DNA from: Alkaliphilus metalliredigens QYMF
Lineage (GTDB): Bacteria > Bacillota > Clostridia > Peptostreptococcales > Natronincolaceae
NCBI RefSeq assembly: GCF_000016985.1
Contig: NC_009633.1
Location: 558,001-622,000, forward strand
Length of the DNA: 64,000 nt
Reading direction: 5' to 3'
Shown here: positions 8,552 to 17,079 of the stretch, piece after piece
Layout of the letters: each line of letters begins with the position of its first letter
Numbering within the stretch: position 1 is the first letter of the stretch
The notes under the pieces: model-generated
Seen by the model: the letters and a program-made list of their open reading frames with translations, nothing else
The model's database searches: none
Told to the model about the DNA's origin: nothing
Position numbers and translations under genes: made by a program

Positions 8552-9400
8552 CTATTCTGTGTTTAACCTTCTATAATTCAATGGAGAAAAACGTGTCACT
8601 TCTTTAAAAACCCTACCAAAATGTGAGATGCTACCAAATCCAACTGCTTCAGAAATATCAATAACCTTATGATTTGTTTCTCTAAGTAAACGCTGGGCTT
8701 CTCGAATTCTAATGTTATTGATGTACTCCACAAATGTAAATCCTGTGGCCTGTTTAAAGGTTCTACTTAAATAATACTGACTGACGAAAAAATTTTGAGC
8801 AACAGAGGAGAGGGTAAGAGGGGTTTGGTAATTGGTATTGATATATTGAACAATTTGCGATATTTTTTCGTGTACCTGACTTGGGGGGGCTAAGACGTCG
8901 TGACGGTTGGATTCGATATATCTACTGGTATAAACTAAAAGATCCATTAAAAGTGCCTGTAGTGCCACTTGGAATCCCGTGGATTGGTGCTCAATTTCAT
9001 GGATCATTTTATCCAATAGAACTTCCACATATTGTTGTTCAGCTGACAAAAACGGTATCACATAATTGTTGTTCATAAAAAGGCCATCCAACAGTGCAAT
9101 TACATAGGGTGAGGACAAGAGATAATCTTTACTAAAGTTAAGCAAAACCCGAACATGGTCCTGTGTGTCTGCGTCGGTTGTTCTATGCACATCTTGCCTG
9201 TTAATTAAAACCAAGGTTCCTGATTTAACATGGAAAATTCGATCTTTGATAAAATAATGCCGTTCTCCAGATAAGAGATAATAAATCTCGTACTGATCAT
9301 GGAAATGATTAGAAAGCATTGTATAATGTCCAAATACCTCTCGAGCAGAAAAATGAAAGGAGCGGTCTGGGTAGTCGAAATCTATATTTGTTTTTTTCAT
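8552..9400 (-). CDS. AraC-family transcriptional regulator
   Basis: An N-terminal cupin-type sensor domain contains a SNHFHDQYEIYYLLSG segment. It precedes a C-terminal pair of helix-turn-helix motifs, including FFVSQYYLSRTFKQATG and a signature ending RRLN, the standard AraC/XylS layout. The open frame extends to 9418, but AGGTGATGAAT lies ideally ahead of the ATG at 9400, so I prefer that start (282 residues); ATG 9406 is also possible. It is divergent from the MATE exporter with about 230 bases between starts, so control of that exporter is plausible but not shown. Confidence 0.88.
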   Translation of the reverse strand: MKKTNIDFDYPDRSFHFSAREVFGHYTMLSNHFHDQYEIYYLLSGERHYFIKDRIFHVKSGTLVLINRQDVHRTTDADTQDHVRVLLNFSKDYLLSSPYVIALLDGLFMNNNYVIPFLSAEQQYVEVLLDKMIHEIEHQSTGFQVALQALLMDLLVYTSRYIESNRHDVLAPPSQVHEKISQIVQYINTNYQTPLTLSSVAQNFFVSQYYLSRTFKQATGFTFVEYINNIRIREAQRLLRETNHKVIDISEAVGFGSISHFGRVFKEVTRFSPLNYRRLNTE

Positions 9401-9628
9401 ATTCATCACCTGCTTCACATTATATCATGCACTGTGAATGGGAAAAAGCAAAATATGCACATAATCGGAACAAAAGAACAAAATATGTGCAGAATGATAG
9501 GGGGAATTTAAGTATAATGATAAAAGTAAAGGCTGTGATGTCAAATGAAATCAAATAGAAGGAGACTCATTGCGAAAGTGGATTGAAAATATAAGGAGGT
9601 TAAAAGAAAAGGTGAGGATGAATAGAAT

Positions 9629-11026
9629 ATGAGTATTCAGCTAAATAAGAAAGATAGTAAAAGAAGAAAATTTATATTGGAGGGGGACCTATGGCAAGTG
9701 GTTTTATCTATATCCATGCCCTTGGCTATCTATAATGGCTTCAATCATTTATTTAGCTTTTTAGATACCATGATGGCAGCTCATATAGGCTCTGAGGTTG
9801 TCTCTGCTATATCTTATCTTGTTCAAATTAAAACCATGATTATGGCAATAGGAGCTGGTTTAGCCATTGGTGGTGGTATTATCATCGCTAGATATTATGG
9901 TGCAGATGATATCAGAAATGCTAAGAAATGTGCTAATACATTGGTTTTTCTAACCATTGGGATTAGTTTAATACTTTTAGCTGTCTTGTTGCCCTTTACG
10001 AAACAAATACTGAGGCTAGCCAACACACCAGAGGAATTAATTGCTGTTGGCAGTGGTTACTTTACTGTTGAAATTATAATGATTATTTCTATATTTATCA
10101 ATAATGTATATATAGCCATAGAAAAGGCAAAGGGGAATACCAAGAGTATTCTACACTTAAATTTAATGGTACTTGCAGTAAAGCTAGCGCTGACAGCACT
10201 ATTTGTATACGTTTTAAACTATGGCATCACAATGATGGCTATGGCTACATTAATCGCCCATCTGATGTTAACGGTGTTTGCTATGACCCATATGCTTAGG
10301 CCGGATAATGTATTTAGGATATCCTTTAAAGATGTGGATTTATCTCTTAAGTTTATTTGGCCAATATTAGTTTTAGCATTACCTATTTTTTTTGAGAGAT
10401 TTACATTTAGCTTTGGTAAGGTCATCGTCAATTCCATGAGTGCATTTTATGGAAGTATGGTGGTGGGAGCCCTTGGTGTTTCTAATAACATTGGAGGGGT
10501 GATCATTAGTATCGGGAATGGTTTTCAGGAGGGAGAAGCCTCGATTATCAGTCAAAATTTAGGAAATGAGAATTTTGAGAGAGCCGTAAATGTCTTTAAA
10601 AAGACATTGATTGTTAGCTTGGTTCTTGGCGGTATGGGGTTGTTATTAACAACGGTTTTTATGGACCAGATTATTAGGGTATTTGCCAGGGGGGATTTAG
10701 CATTTGCAGAGGAAATTACAAACGTTTTTAAATACGAACGGTGGGCTGTGGTCACAATGACAGTTTCATCTGCAGTCATGGGACTCTTATATGGCTTTGG
10801 CTATACGAAACTATCACTGGTAATCAACTTTATGCGTTTGTTTGCCCTTAGAATACCGACTTTATACTTATTTCAAACATTCACCAATTTAGGCAGTGAG
10901 AGTGTGGGGATCGCTATGCTTGTTAGCAATGGATTAATTGGGGTGACGTCAGTCATTATAGGGTTCGTGATAATTGAAAAAATGAAAAAAGAAGGACGGT
11001 ACCATAAAATTGTGACTACCCATTAA
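9629..11026 (+). CDS. MATE-family multidrug/toxin efflux protein
   Basis: The 465-residue protein has about twelve membrane helices in two MATE repeats: an N-terminal SISMPLAIYNGF region and a second-half ALPIFFERFTFSFGK region. The family exports organic cations, drugs or metabolites using a sodium or proton gradient; the substrate is not predictable here. Start ATG 9629 follows GGTGAGG. The gene is divergent from the AraC regulator and is followed about 155 bases later by a separate two-component operon with its own promoter. Confidence 0.88.
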   Translation: MSIQLNKKDSKRRKFILEGDLWQVVLSISMPLAIYNGFNHLFSFLDTMMAAHIGSEVVSAISYLVQIKTMIMAIGAGLAIGGGIIIARYYGADDIRNAKKCANTLVFLTIGISLILLAVLLPFTKQILRLANTPEELIAVGSGYFTVEIIMIISIFINNVYIAIEKAKGNTKSILHLNLMVLAVKLALTALFVYVLNYGITMMAMATLIAHLMLTVFAMTHMLRPDNVFRISFKDVDLSLKFIWPILVLALPIFFERFTFSFGKVIVNSMSAFYGSMVVGALGVSNNIGGVIISIGNGFQEGEASIISQNLGNENFERAVNVFKKTLIVSLVLGGMGLLLTTVFMDQIIRVFARGDLAFAEEITNVFKYERWAVVTMTVSSAVMGLLYGFGYTKLSLVINFMRLFALRIPTLYLFQTFTNLGSESVGIAMLVSNGLIGVTSVIIGFVIIEKMKKEGRYHKIVTTH

Positions 11027-11110
11027 TGGAATATATACTGACATAGCATGTAAAAAGAACAAACAATACACTAGAAAGACACTCTAATGCAGATACAATT
11101 TAGGACATAG

Positions 11111-11139
11111 TTGAATATAAAGACTCCTTCTGATATGCT
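11111..11139 (+). promoter_or_regulatory. Candidate sigma-A promoter for the two-component operon
   Basis: TTGAAT and TATGCT are separated by exactly 17 bases, 42 bases upstream of the response-regulator start. Confidence 0.5.
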
Positions 11140-11180
11140 GAAGAAATAAGATGTCGTAGGTATAGACAAGGGGTGAAGTA

Positions 11181-11891
11181 GTGAAGGACAAAAAGATTCT
11201 TTTAGTTGAAGATGATGAAAATATTAGTAAAATTATTAAGTTGTATTTAGAAAAAGAAGGATTTGTCGTATCATGCTGCTATGATGGAATCGTTGCTTGT
11301 GAAACCTTCTTAAAAAACAAATATGATTTAGTGTTACTGGACCTAATGCTCCCAGGATTAGATGGGTACCAGGTTTGTCAAAAAATTCGAGAAACAAGCT
11401 ATACACCTATTATTATGCTTACAGCCAAAGGAGACTTGGAGGAAAAAGTAAAGGGTCTTCATATTGGGGCAGATGATTATGTAACCAAGCCATTTGAAAT
11501 TCATGAACTCCTTGCTCGGATCCATGCCATGCTTCGGCGTATAGAGCAGGATCATGAGGAAGTTAATCGTAAAGAGGGTAATCGATTAGAATACGATAAT
11601 TTGATATTTGATATAGACGCCTTTATTATTTATTTAAATGAGGATATTATTAATGTTCCAAGACGAGAAGCACAGCTCTTGAAGTATCTAATGATGTATC
11701 CCAATCAGGTATTCAAAAGAGAGGAATTGATTGAAGGGATATGGGGATGGGATTTTGAAGGAGAAGATCGTGTGATTGATTTATATATTAAACGTCTACG
11801 AAAGCGATTAAAAAGTAAAACCAAACAAAGCTGGTCTATTAAAACCGTTTGGGGAATCGGATATAAATTTGAGGTGGAGAAAAGTGTTTAA
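11181..11891 (+). CDS. OmpR/PhoB-family response regulator
   Basis: The 236-residue protein has a receiver domain (about 1-118) with acidic pocket EDDE, the phospho-acceptor Asp in LVLLDLMLPG near residue 54, the conserved TAK and the KPF lysine. A winged-helix DNA-binding domain (about 138-232) ends with the DRVIDLYIKRLRKRL recognition segment. Start is GTG 11181 behind AAGGGGTGAAG. It overlaps the histidine kinase gene, its obvious partner. The regulon is unknown; the adjacent MATE exporter is one candidate by position only. Confidence 0.92.
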   Translation: MKDKKILLVEDDENISKIIKLYLEKEGFVVSCCYDGIVACETFLKNKYDLVLLDLMLPGLDGYQVCQKIRETSYTPIIMLTAKGDLEEKVKGLHIGADDYVTKPFEIHELLARIHAMLRRIEQDHEEVNRKEGNRLEYDNLIFDIDAFIIYLNEDIINVPRREAQLLKYLMMYPNQVFKREELIEGIWGWDFEGEDRVIDLYIKRLRKRLKSKTKQSWSIKTVWGIGYKFEVEKSV

Positions 11892-13275
11892 ATCTATTTT
11901 CAAAAAATTTCTACTTACCTATATGGCAATTTCTATTATCAGTCTATTAATGGTGGCCGGTGTTGCTAGTTATTTTATGGAGCAGGAGATTTATGGACAA
12001 AGGGAACAATTTTTAGAGCAGAAGGCGTTGCAGGTAAATCGACTGTTTTTTCAGTTAGAAGACAATAAAATTTCAGTGGATTACTTTATCAATATGTTAA
12101 ACATGATTCAAACCAACGATAAAATAGGAATTTCAGTGATCTTGGATGAGCACAAGCCAGCAAACATAGAAGAGTTTGGTAGGAGGCCTGTCAGTTCAAA
12201 TCGTTCAGGCACCAATCATGAAATGCAAGAAAATGAATATTTTATTGCTTATTTTGAATCGGAAGAAGAACGAGACATTCAGATGATGACAGTATCCATA
12301 CCTTTGATAATAGATGATGCATTAATGGGAGAGGTTTTAATTTATAATCCAGTGGCCAATGTGGAGTTGATCACCGCTAATGTGAATAAATCAATCTTTT
12401 TGACATTTATAGCCATTAGTATACCACTGGCTTTGTTACTTTTTTTCATCTCACGAAAATTTACTACTCCCTTAATTCATATGAATGAAGTAGCCCATAA
12501 TATTTCAAGGGGAGATTTTTCCCAGTCAGTGGCGGTTCAAGGTAAAGATGAGGTGGCGGAGCTAGGCCATGCATTAAATCATATGGCCTTTAAAATTCAA
12601 GGATTAGAGGAGTTACGAAAGGACTCAATTGCCAATGTATCCCATGAGTTAAAAACCCCCTTAACGACGATCCAAAATTTCATAGAGGGGATTTTAGATG
12701 GAGTAGTACCAAAGGACCAAGAGGAAAATTTTATGGAAATTGCCCTAGATGAGACCAAGAGATTAGGAAGAATGGTAGAAGAGTTAATCGTTCTTTCATC
12801 CTTTGAGAAAAAGCTTGTGAAGCTTGATGTGTCTCCCAATAATATAGGAAATTTAGTTGATGGCGTGTTCCTTCAAATGAAATTTCACCTTCAAGAAAAA
12901 AAGATACGAGTAGAAAAAAGGCTAGATACAACAATTATTGCAGAGGTAGATCAAGAACGCTTTAGACAAGTACTCATAAATTTATTGGATAATGCCATCC
13001 GTCATATGCCTGAAAATGGAAAAATTGAAGTGTGCTTAGAGAAGTCCTTGGATAAGAATTTTATATTAGAAATTCATGATTCGGGTCCTGGGATTAAAGA
13101 AGAACATCTTCCCTATATCTTTGAGCGATTTTATAAGGCTGACCCCAGCAGAAAGAAATCTGGTGGTGCAGGCTTAGGACTCACCATCAGTAAGCATATC
13201 GTTGAGGCACATGGTGGTGAAATCAACATTAAGAATGGTAGAGATAAAGGATTAAGTGTAGAGATTACACTATAG
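11884..13275 (+). CDS. Membrane sensor histidine kinase, partner of the upstream regulator
   Basis: The domain order is a membrane helix near the N-terminus (about 8-28), an extracytoplasmic sensor of about 145 residues with no recognisable fold, a second helix (about 176-195), HAMP, a HisKA dimerisation domain with the phospho-accepting His in VSHELKTPLTTIQN, and a HATPase_c domain with N (LLDNAIRH), G1 (DSGPGI) and G2 (GGAGLGL) boxes. The open frame reaches ATG 11869, but the GTG at 11884 has GAGGTGGAG at the right distance and overlaps the regulator's stop by only 8 bases, so I take it as the start (about 463 residues). Overlap implies translational coupling. Confidence 0.9.
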   Translation: MFKSIFKKFLLTYMAISIISLLMVAGVASYFMEQEIYGQREQFLEQKALQVNRLFFQLEDNKISVDYFINMLNMIQTNDKIGISVILDEHKPANIEEFGRRPVSSNRSGTNHEMQENEYFIAYFESEEERDIQMMTVSIPLIIDDALMGEVLIYNPVANVELITANVNKSIFLTFIAISIPLALLLFFISRKFTTPLIHMNEVAHNISRGDFSQSVAVQGKDEVAELGHALNHMAFKIQGLEELRKDSIANVSHELKTPLTTIQNFIEGILDGVVPKDQEENFMEIALDETKRLGRMVEELIVLSSFEKKLVKLDVSPNNIGNLVDGVFLQMKFHLQEKKIRVEKRLDTTIIAEVDQERFRQVLINLLDNAIRHMPENGKIEVCLEKSLDKNFILEIHDSGPGIKEEHLPYIFERFYKADPSRKKSGGAGLGLTISKHIVEAHGGEINIKNGRDKGLSVEITL

Positions 13276-13301
13276 TATGTGAAACATAAGAATTTGCAAA
13301 G

Positions 13302-13338
13302 AAAAAAGCACTCTGGAGATTTTCCAGAGTGCTTTTTT
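13302..13338. terminator. Intrinsic terminator of the two-component operon
   Basis: GCACTCTGGA and TCCAGAGTGC pair perfectly around a short loop, with A6 before and T6 after. It is probably bidirectional, also serving the convergent lipoprotein gene. Confidence 0.9.
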
Positions 13339-13408
13339 ACTGTATCTAATTTCTATTTAAAAGGGGGGGAAATCTATTATATAAACTTGAGCTTATTTAA
13401 CTACAACT

Positions 13409-13888
13409 CTATCCAAGTAAGGCTTGTAGATAAGCTTCAAGGGTTGCTTGCATTAACACATCAATTTCTTGTGGTTCACCTGACACTTCATCTACTGAAA
13501 AATATTCAATGGCTTTATTATTCAAAAGTTCTGCTCTAAAGCTTTCAACTGTGGATTCATCTAGTTCAATACCATCTTGTGCAATGACTTTAAAGTCATT
13601 AATTTGTGCATCCACTACGGTCAATTCTACTTCTATTTGACCTTGTTCATCTTGAGTCATTCCCATTGCTGTGTAAGTACCGTCGGTTGGGACCATTTCT
13701 TCTTCACTATATTCAGCCTGAGATGGCTCATTATTGGTAACGGGTTCTTCAATCCCAATTTCATTTTCATTGGCGTCATCCTCCCAAGGGCTATCCTCTG
13801 CGCCGCCACCACATGCTGCCAAGGTAACCATACTGACAGCCAATACACCTATAAATAATAATTTTTTAAATTTTGTGTTCATTTTCAT
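13409..13888 (-). CDS. Small lipoprotein with a degenerate FMN-binding-like domain
   Basis: The 159-residue precursor has a lipoprotein signal ending in the lipobox LAAC (about residues 22-25), then an acidic linker (about 27-68). A C-terminal domain begins DGTYTA and continues with alternating beta strands, resembling the start of the FMN_bind family. The family's usual SGAT flavinylation motif is not visible; the equivalent stretch reads DVLMQATLEA. It may therefore be a flavin-free relative or an unrelated fold. It is monocistronic and surface-anchored; the function is not known. Confidence 0.6.
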   Translation of the reverse strand: MKMNTKFKKLLFIGVLAVSMVTLAACGGGAEDSPWEDDANENEIGIEEPVTNNEPSQAEYSEEEMVPTDGTYTAMGMTQDEQGQIEVELTVVDAQINDFKVIAQDGIELDESTVESFRAELLNNKAIEYFSVDEVSGEPQEIDVLMQATLEAYLQALLG

Positions 13889-14005
13889 TTTTATTGCCTC
13901 CTAAAGATATATTTTAATCCGTTGATTTCGTGTCCATCAACTTATCTATAGTCTAGTCGACAAATGTGTCATGGTGATGTCGGAATAAGATTTTGTTTTA
14001 AAGGT

Positions 14006-14785
14006 TTATTGATTTTTCGAAAAGACATCTTTATAAAACATAATCATTGCTCCAGCTGTGGTCTTCTTGGCTAAGGGCAGACCACACTTTGTCAGACGAT
14101 AGTAACGATGCTCTTCATCTACGATTTTCTTAAATCGTTTATGTATTTTAAGGGCGATTCTGGCATTGAATCGAATATAGTCCTCTACGGAATCTAATAG
14201 GTAGGTGCCTCTTTCCACTTTGAAGTCATCTATATATTGGTAGGTACGCTTAACAAAGGTCTCATATTGACGATGACTGTCTAGTAATCGGATGTTGGCG
14301 TGCTGAGGAATGGTCATATCCTGAATAATGTGCAAGGCTGCACCTAAATAAAACAGGGACTCATTAAATGCCCCTTCTCTCCATAAACCAATGGCTTGAA
14401 AATAATAGTCCACTCCCAGTTCCATGGCGCTTCTTCTGCCATAGAGTCCCTTCTTCTTATAGGGATTATAAAAATGGTTTGAGCTTTTAAAATCTTGATC
14501 GGCCCAAACGGCTCCTTTATTAATGTCTAAGATATAACTGCTAAAAAAGTTGTATTCCTCAGCATAGCCATCATTTCTGAGGATCTTCAAGGCCTGGATA
14601 TTAATAAATTTATGAACCTTACATTGGGTTTTGATAATTGATTTTTTAATGGGATTTGCAATGCCAAAGACTGTCCTTAGAAAATAATCATAAGTTGTTT
14701 CGAAAAATTCTATTGTAATCACCTTCATTCCTTTGAGTTTAAGTAGATGACCAAAAGTTTGTTCTTTAACTTTTGTGTCAGTCAC
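14006..14785 (-). CDS. Zinc-dependent phospholipase C-like protein
   Basis: Up to 259 residues carry the spaced His/Asp pattern of the zinc-dependent phospholipase C (alpha-toxin) family: KVHKFINIQAL, GAVWADQDF, SNHFYNP and, most tellingly, ALHIIQDMTIPQHAN followed by HRQYETFV. Family enzymes hydrolyse phosphatidylcholine or related lipids with three zinc ions. No signal peptide is seen, so a cytoplasmic or spore-associated role, or a mis-set start, must be considered. The longest frame starts at GTG 14785, but its first codons lie inside a 124-bp tandem repeat, and the only close ribosome binding site is AAGGA ahead of GTG 14722. The true product may therefore be about 238 residues. Confidence 0.62.
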   Translation of the reverse strand: MTDTKVKEQTFGHLLKLKGMKVITIEFFETTYDYFLRTVFGIANPIKKSIIKTQCKVHKFINIQALKILRNDGYAEEYNFFSSYILDINKGAVWADQDFKSSNHFYNPYKKKGLYGRRSAMELGVDYYFQAIGLWREGAFNESLFYLGAALHIIQDMTIPQHANIRLLDSHRQYETFVKRTYQYIDDFKVERGTYLLDSVEDYIRFNARIALKIHKRFKKIVDEEHRYYRLTKCGLPLAKKTTAGAMIMFYKDVFSKNQ

Positions 14786-15033
14786 TTAGTCAGCTATACG
14801 TTGATTGCCCTCCTCCAATTTAAACCCAAGGCAATCAATGGATTGATGACATCCTACTTTGTTTAAGTAGATGACCAAAAGTTTGTACTTTAACTTTTGT
14901 GTCAGTCACTTAGTCAGCTATACGTTGATTGCCCTCCTCCAATTTAAACCCAAGGCAATCAATGGATTGATGACATCCTACTTTGTTTAAGTAGATGACC
15001 AAAAGTTTGTACTTTAACTTTTCTGTTGGTCAC
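14737..15033. repeat. 124-bp tandem repeat, 2.4 copies
   Basis: Two nearly identical units at 14737-14860 and 14861-14984 (one base difference noticed) are followed by a partial, diverging third copy to about 15033. Each unit contains two inverted repeats: CAAAAGTT/AACTTTTG around 8 bases, and TTGATTGCC/GGCAATCAA around 20 bases. On the minus strand each unit also contains GGAGGAGGG. The first unit overlaps the 5' end of the phospholipase C-like frame. Confidence 0.9.
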
Positions 15034-15225
15034 ATAGCTAACATCTTTCATATTTTATTATTTGTGATTTGCTGAATAATACACATAGACTTTTAGTTAA
15101 TTATAAAAGTTCTTCTAAGGTACAGGGTTTAATCCTGTTAAGTTAAGGTGTGACACCATGAGGGTGAAGTAATGGACAAGTTGATTTAACTAATAATATT
15201 TTATATTAAAAAAGAGGAGAATATG

Positions 15226-15254
15226 TTGACAGAAAAATGGAAATACTATATAGT
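15226..15254 (+). promoter_or_regulatory. Strong sigma-A promoter of the sugar-acid TRAP operon
   Basis: TTGACA (15226-15231) and TATAGT (15249-15254) are separated by exactly 17 bases. Transcription would start near 15261, directly at the edge of the operator array. Confidence 0.8.
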
Positions 15255-15262
15255 TACTCTTG

Positions 15263-15305
15263 TGATATATCAGTAATATATCAACAATATATTGCTGATA
15301 TATGA
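15263..15305. promoter_or_regulatory. Array of four 10-bp operator-like boxes with 11-bp period
   Basis: Boxes TGATATATCA (15263), TAATATATCA (15274), CAATATATTG (15285) and TGATATATGA (15296) are each separated by one base, so their starts are exactly 11 bp apart. The first and third are perfect palindromes. The array covers roughly +3 to +45 of the predicted transcript. The most likely binder is the GntR/FCD regulator encoded at 18459-19115. Confidence 0.65.
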
Positions 15306-15316
15306 AAACGATTACA
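15303..15316 (+). promoter_or_regulatory. cre site (CcpA binding) in the TRAP operon leader
   Basis: TGAAAACGATTACA fits the consensus TGNAANCGNWNNCA at all defined positions. It overlaps the last operator-like box by three bases and lies downstream of the transcription start, a typical place for roadblock catabolite repression. Confidence 0.7.
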
Positions 15317-15389
15317 GATTAACATCCTAGCTTTAAGTGTGCTACTGCACATTTAAATAGATAATTGTCTATATAAGGAGGAGAAAGAA

Positions 15390-16424
15390 ATGAAAAAGCT
15401 TATTACCATGTTTCTAGGAACCATATTGCTAGTATCTTTACTTACTGCATGTAGTTCCCCTGCTACACCAACAGAGGGTGACGCGGAAGATGCAACTGAA
15501 AGCGTTCAGCCAGTAACAATTCAAATAGGTTATGAAAATCACCCTGGTGAGCCACTTGATCTTGCTGTAAATGAGTGGAAAAGACTTGTTGAAGAAAGAA
15601 GTAATGGAAATATGACGGTTCAGGTATTTCCTTCTAGTCAACTTGGATCTAAAAATGACATCATAGACCAAATGATGGCAGGGGATTCGGTTATTACATT
15701 GGCTGATGGTGCTTTCTATGCAGATCGTGGTGTTCCAGACTTTGGTATTGTGTTTGGACCATACCTATTTGATACTTGGGAAGAGGCTTGGAAGCTGACT
15801 GAAAGTGATTGGTATGCTGGACAATCTGGTCTGCTTGAAGAAAAAGGATTAAAGTTATTAACTTCTAACTGGATGTATGGGGACAGACACACGCTTACAA
15901 CAAATCCAGTAAGGACAGTAGAAGATCTTAAAGGTATGAAGATTCGTGTTCCAAATAACACAATTCAAGTTAAAGGGTTTGAGGTTTTAGGAGCGACACC
16001 AACACCTATGGCATTAGGCGATGTGTACACAGCCCTACAACAAGGAACAATCGATGGACTTGAAAATCCACTACCAGTACTTTACAATGGTAAATTCCAT
16101 GAAGTTGCTAAGTACTTAACACTAGATGGACATGTTAGAAACTTTACTACTTGGGTTATGGGTGCAGAATTCTTCAACTCCCTAACTGCTGAACAACAAC
16201 AAATTTTAATGGAAACAGGTAATGAAGCTGGCCTATACAACAACGAACTTCAAGAACAAGTAAATGAAGAGACATTAGAATTATTTAAAGCTGAAGGTGT
16301 TGAAATAATTGAGGTAGATCCAGCAGTATTCCAAGAAGCTGCGAAATCTTTCTACTCTCTTCCAGAATTTACATCTATCTGGTCAGAAGGACTATATGAC
16401 ACAGTGAAAGATGCTATGAAATAA
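15390..16424 (+). CDS. TRAP transporter solute-binding lipoprotein (DctP family)
   Basis: The 344-residue precursor has a lipoprotein signal with lipobox LLTAC (Cys about 21) and a Thr/Glu-rich linker. A DctP domain follows, with the family's carboxylate-anchoring arginine region MKIRVPNN and the LQQGTIDGLENP segment. TRAP binding proteins capture organic acids and pass them to the QM membrane proteins encoded next. The downstream genes for tagaturonate and altronate metabolism make a hexonate such as L-galactonate, or a hexuronate, the likely ligand. Start ATG 15390 follows AAGGAGGAG. The promoter, operator array and cre site lie just upstream. Confidence 0.92.
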   Translation: MKKLITMFLGTILLVSLLTACSSPATPTEGDAEDATESVQPVTIQIGYENHPGEPLDLAVNEWKRLVEERSNGNMTVQVFPSSQLGSKNDIIDQMMAGDSVITLADGAFYADRGVPDFGIVFGPYLFDTWEEAWKLTESDWYAGQSGLLEEKGLKLLTSNWMYGDRHTLTTNPVRTVEDLKGMKIRVPNNTIQVKGFEVLGATPTPMALGDVYTALQQGTIDGLENPLPVLYNGKFHEVAKYLTLDGHVRNFTTWVMGAEFFNSLTAEQQQILMETGNEAGLYNNELQEQVNEETLELFKAEGVEIIEVDPAVFQEAAKSFYSLPEFTSIWSEGLYDTVKDAMK

Positions 16425-16470
16425 AGCATAGTTTCAGTTATCACTAAGGATATTTTATAAGGTGTATATC

Positions 16471-16500
16471 GTATCCGGAGACTATCTAGTCTCCGGATAC
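16471..16500 (+). other. Perfect 14-bp stem-loop between dctP and dctQ
   Basis: GTATCCGGAGACTA and TAGTCTCCGGATAC pair perfectly around a 2-nt centre, 47 bases after the binding-protein stop. There is no T-run, so it is more likely an mRNA-stabilising or processing element than a full terminator. Confidence 0.75.
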
Positions 16501-16563
16501 TAAGATATAGCAAAAACAATAAAATTTAACGGTTTTCTGGATATTTACTTGAGGAGGGCATAC

Positions 16564-17079
16564 ATGGAGATTAAAAATAAAGTACTTAAGTACTTGTTAG
16601 ATATGGATTATTTTATTGCAGGCATATCATTGATTATGCTTATTGGGACAACATTTATGGGTGTTCTAATGCGTTATTTCTTCAACAACCCTTATACTTG
16701 GTTAGAGGAGTTTCAGCTTTGGTGTTTTGTTTGGTTAGTGTTTTTTGGATCTGGGGCAGCATTTCGCAGTGGTAGCCATGTATCCATAGATGTTGTGGTG
16801 GATCTTATGCCACCTATTGCAAGAAAAATAGTAGGGGTATTTGGATATATAGTGGTTATGTTTATACTTGCTTATATCATGTTTCATGGATCGAATCTTG
16901 TAAAACAACTATTAGATACAGGTAGGTATACAAATATACTAAAGGTACCGTATCCTGTTATCTATTCAGCGCTTCCAATCGGTTGTGTATTAATGATGAT
17001 CAATCACACAATTGTTACAGCCCTGTTATTTTTTACAGAAAAAGTTGAGACAGAAGGGACTGAGGAAGAATGGATATAA
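16564..17079 (+). CDS. TRAP transporter small membrane subunit (DctQ family)
   Basis: A 171-residue protein has four membrane helices and the DctQ-typical TWLEEFQLWCFVWLVFFG region. The frame is open from a TTG at 16549, but ATG 16564 has GGAGGG at ideal spacing and is preferred. Its 3' end overlaps the DctM gene by 10 bases, implying coupled translation of the two membrane subunits of the same sodium-driven importer. Confidence 0.9.
   Translation: MEIKNKVLKYLLDMDYFIAGISLIMLIGTTFMGVLMRYFFNNPYTWLEEFQLWCFVWLVFFGSGAAFRSGSHVSIDVVVDLMPPIARKIVGVFGYIVVMFILAYIMFHGSNLVKQLLDTGRYTNILKVPYPVIYSALPIGCVLMMINHTIVTALLFFTEKVETEGTEEEWI

Noticed and set aside
14737-15033. CRISPR array
   Set aside because: The repeat is a contiguous 124-bp tandem duplication without unique spacers and there are no cas genes.
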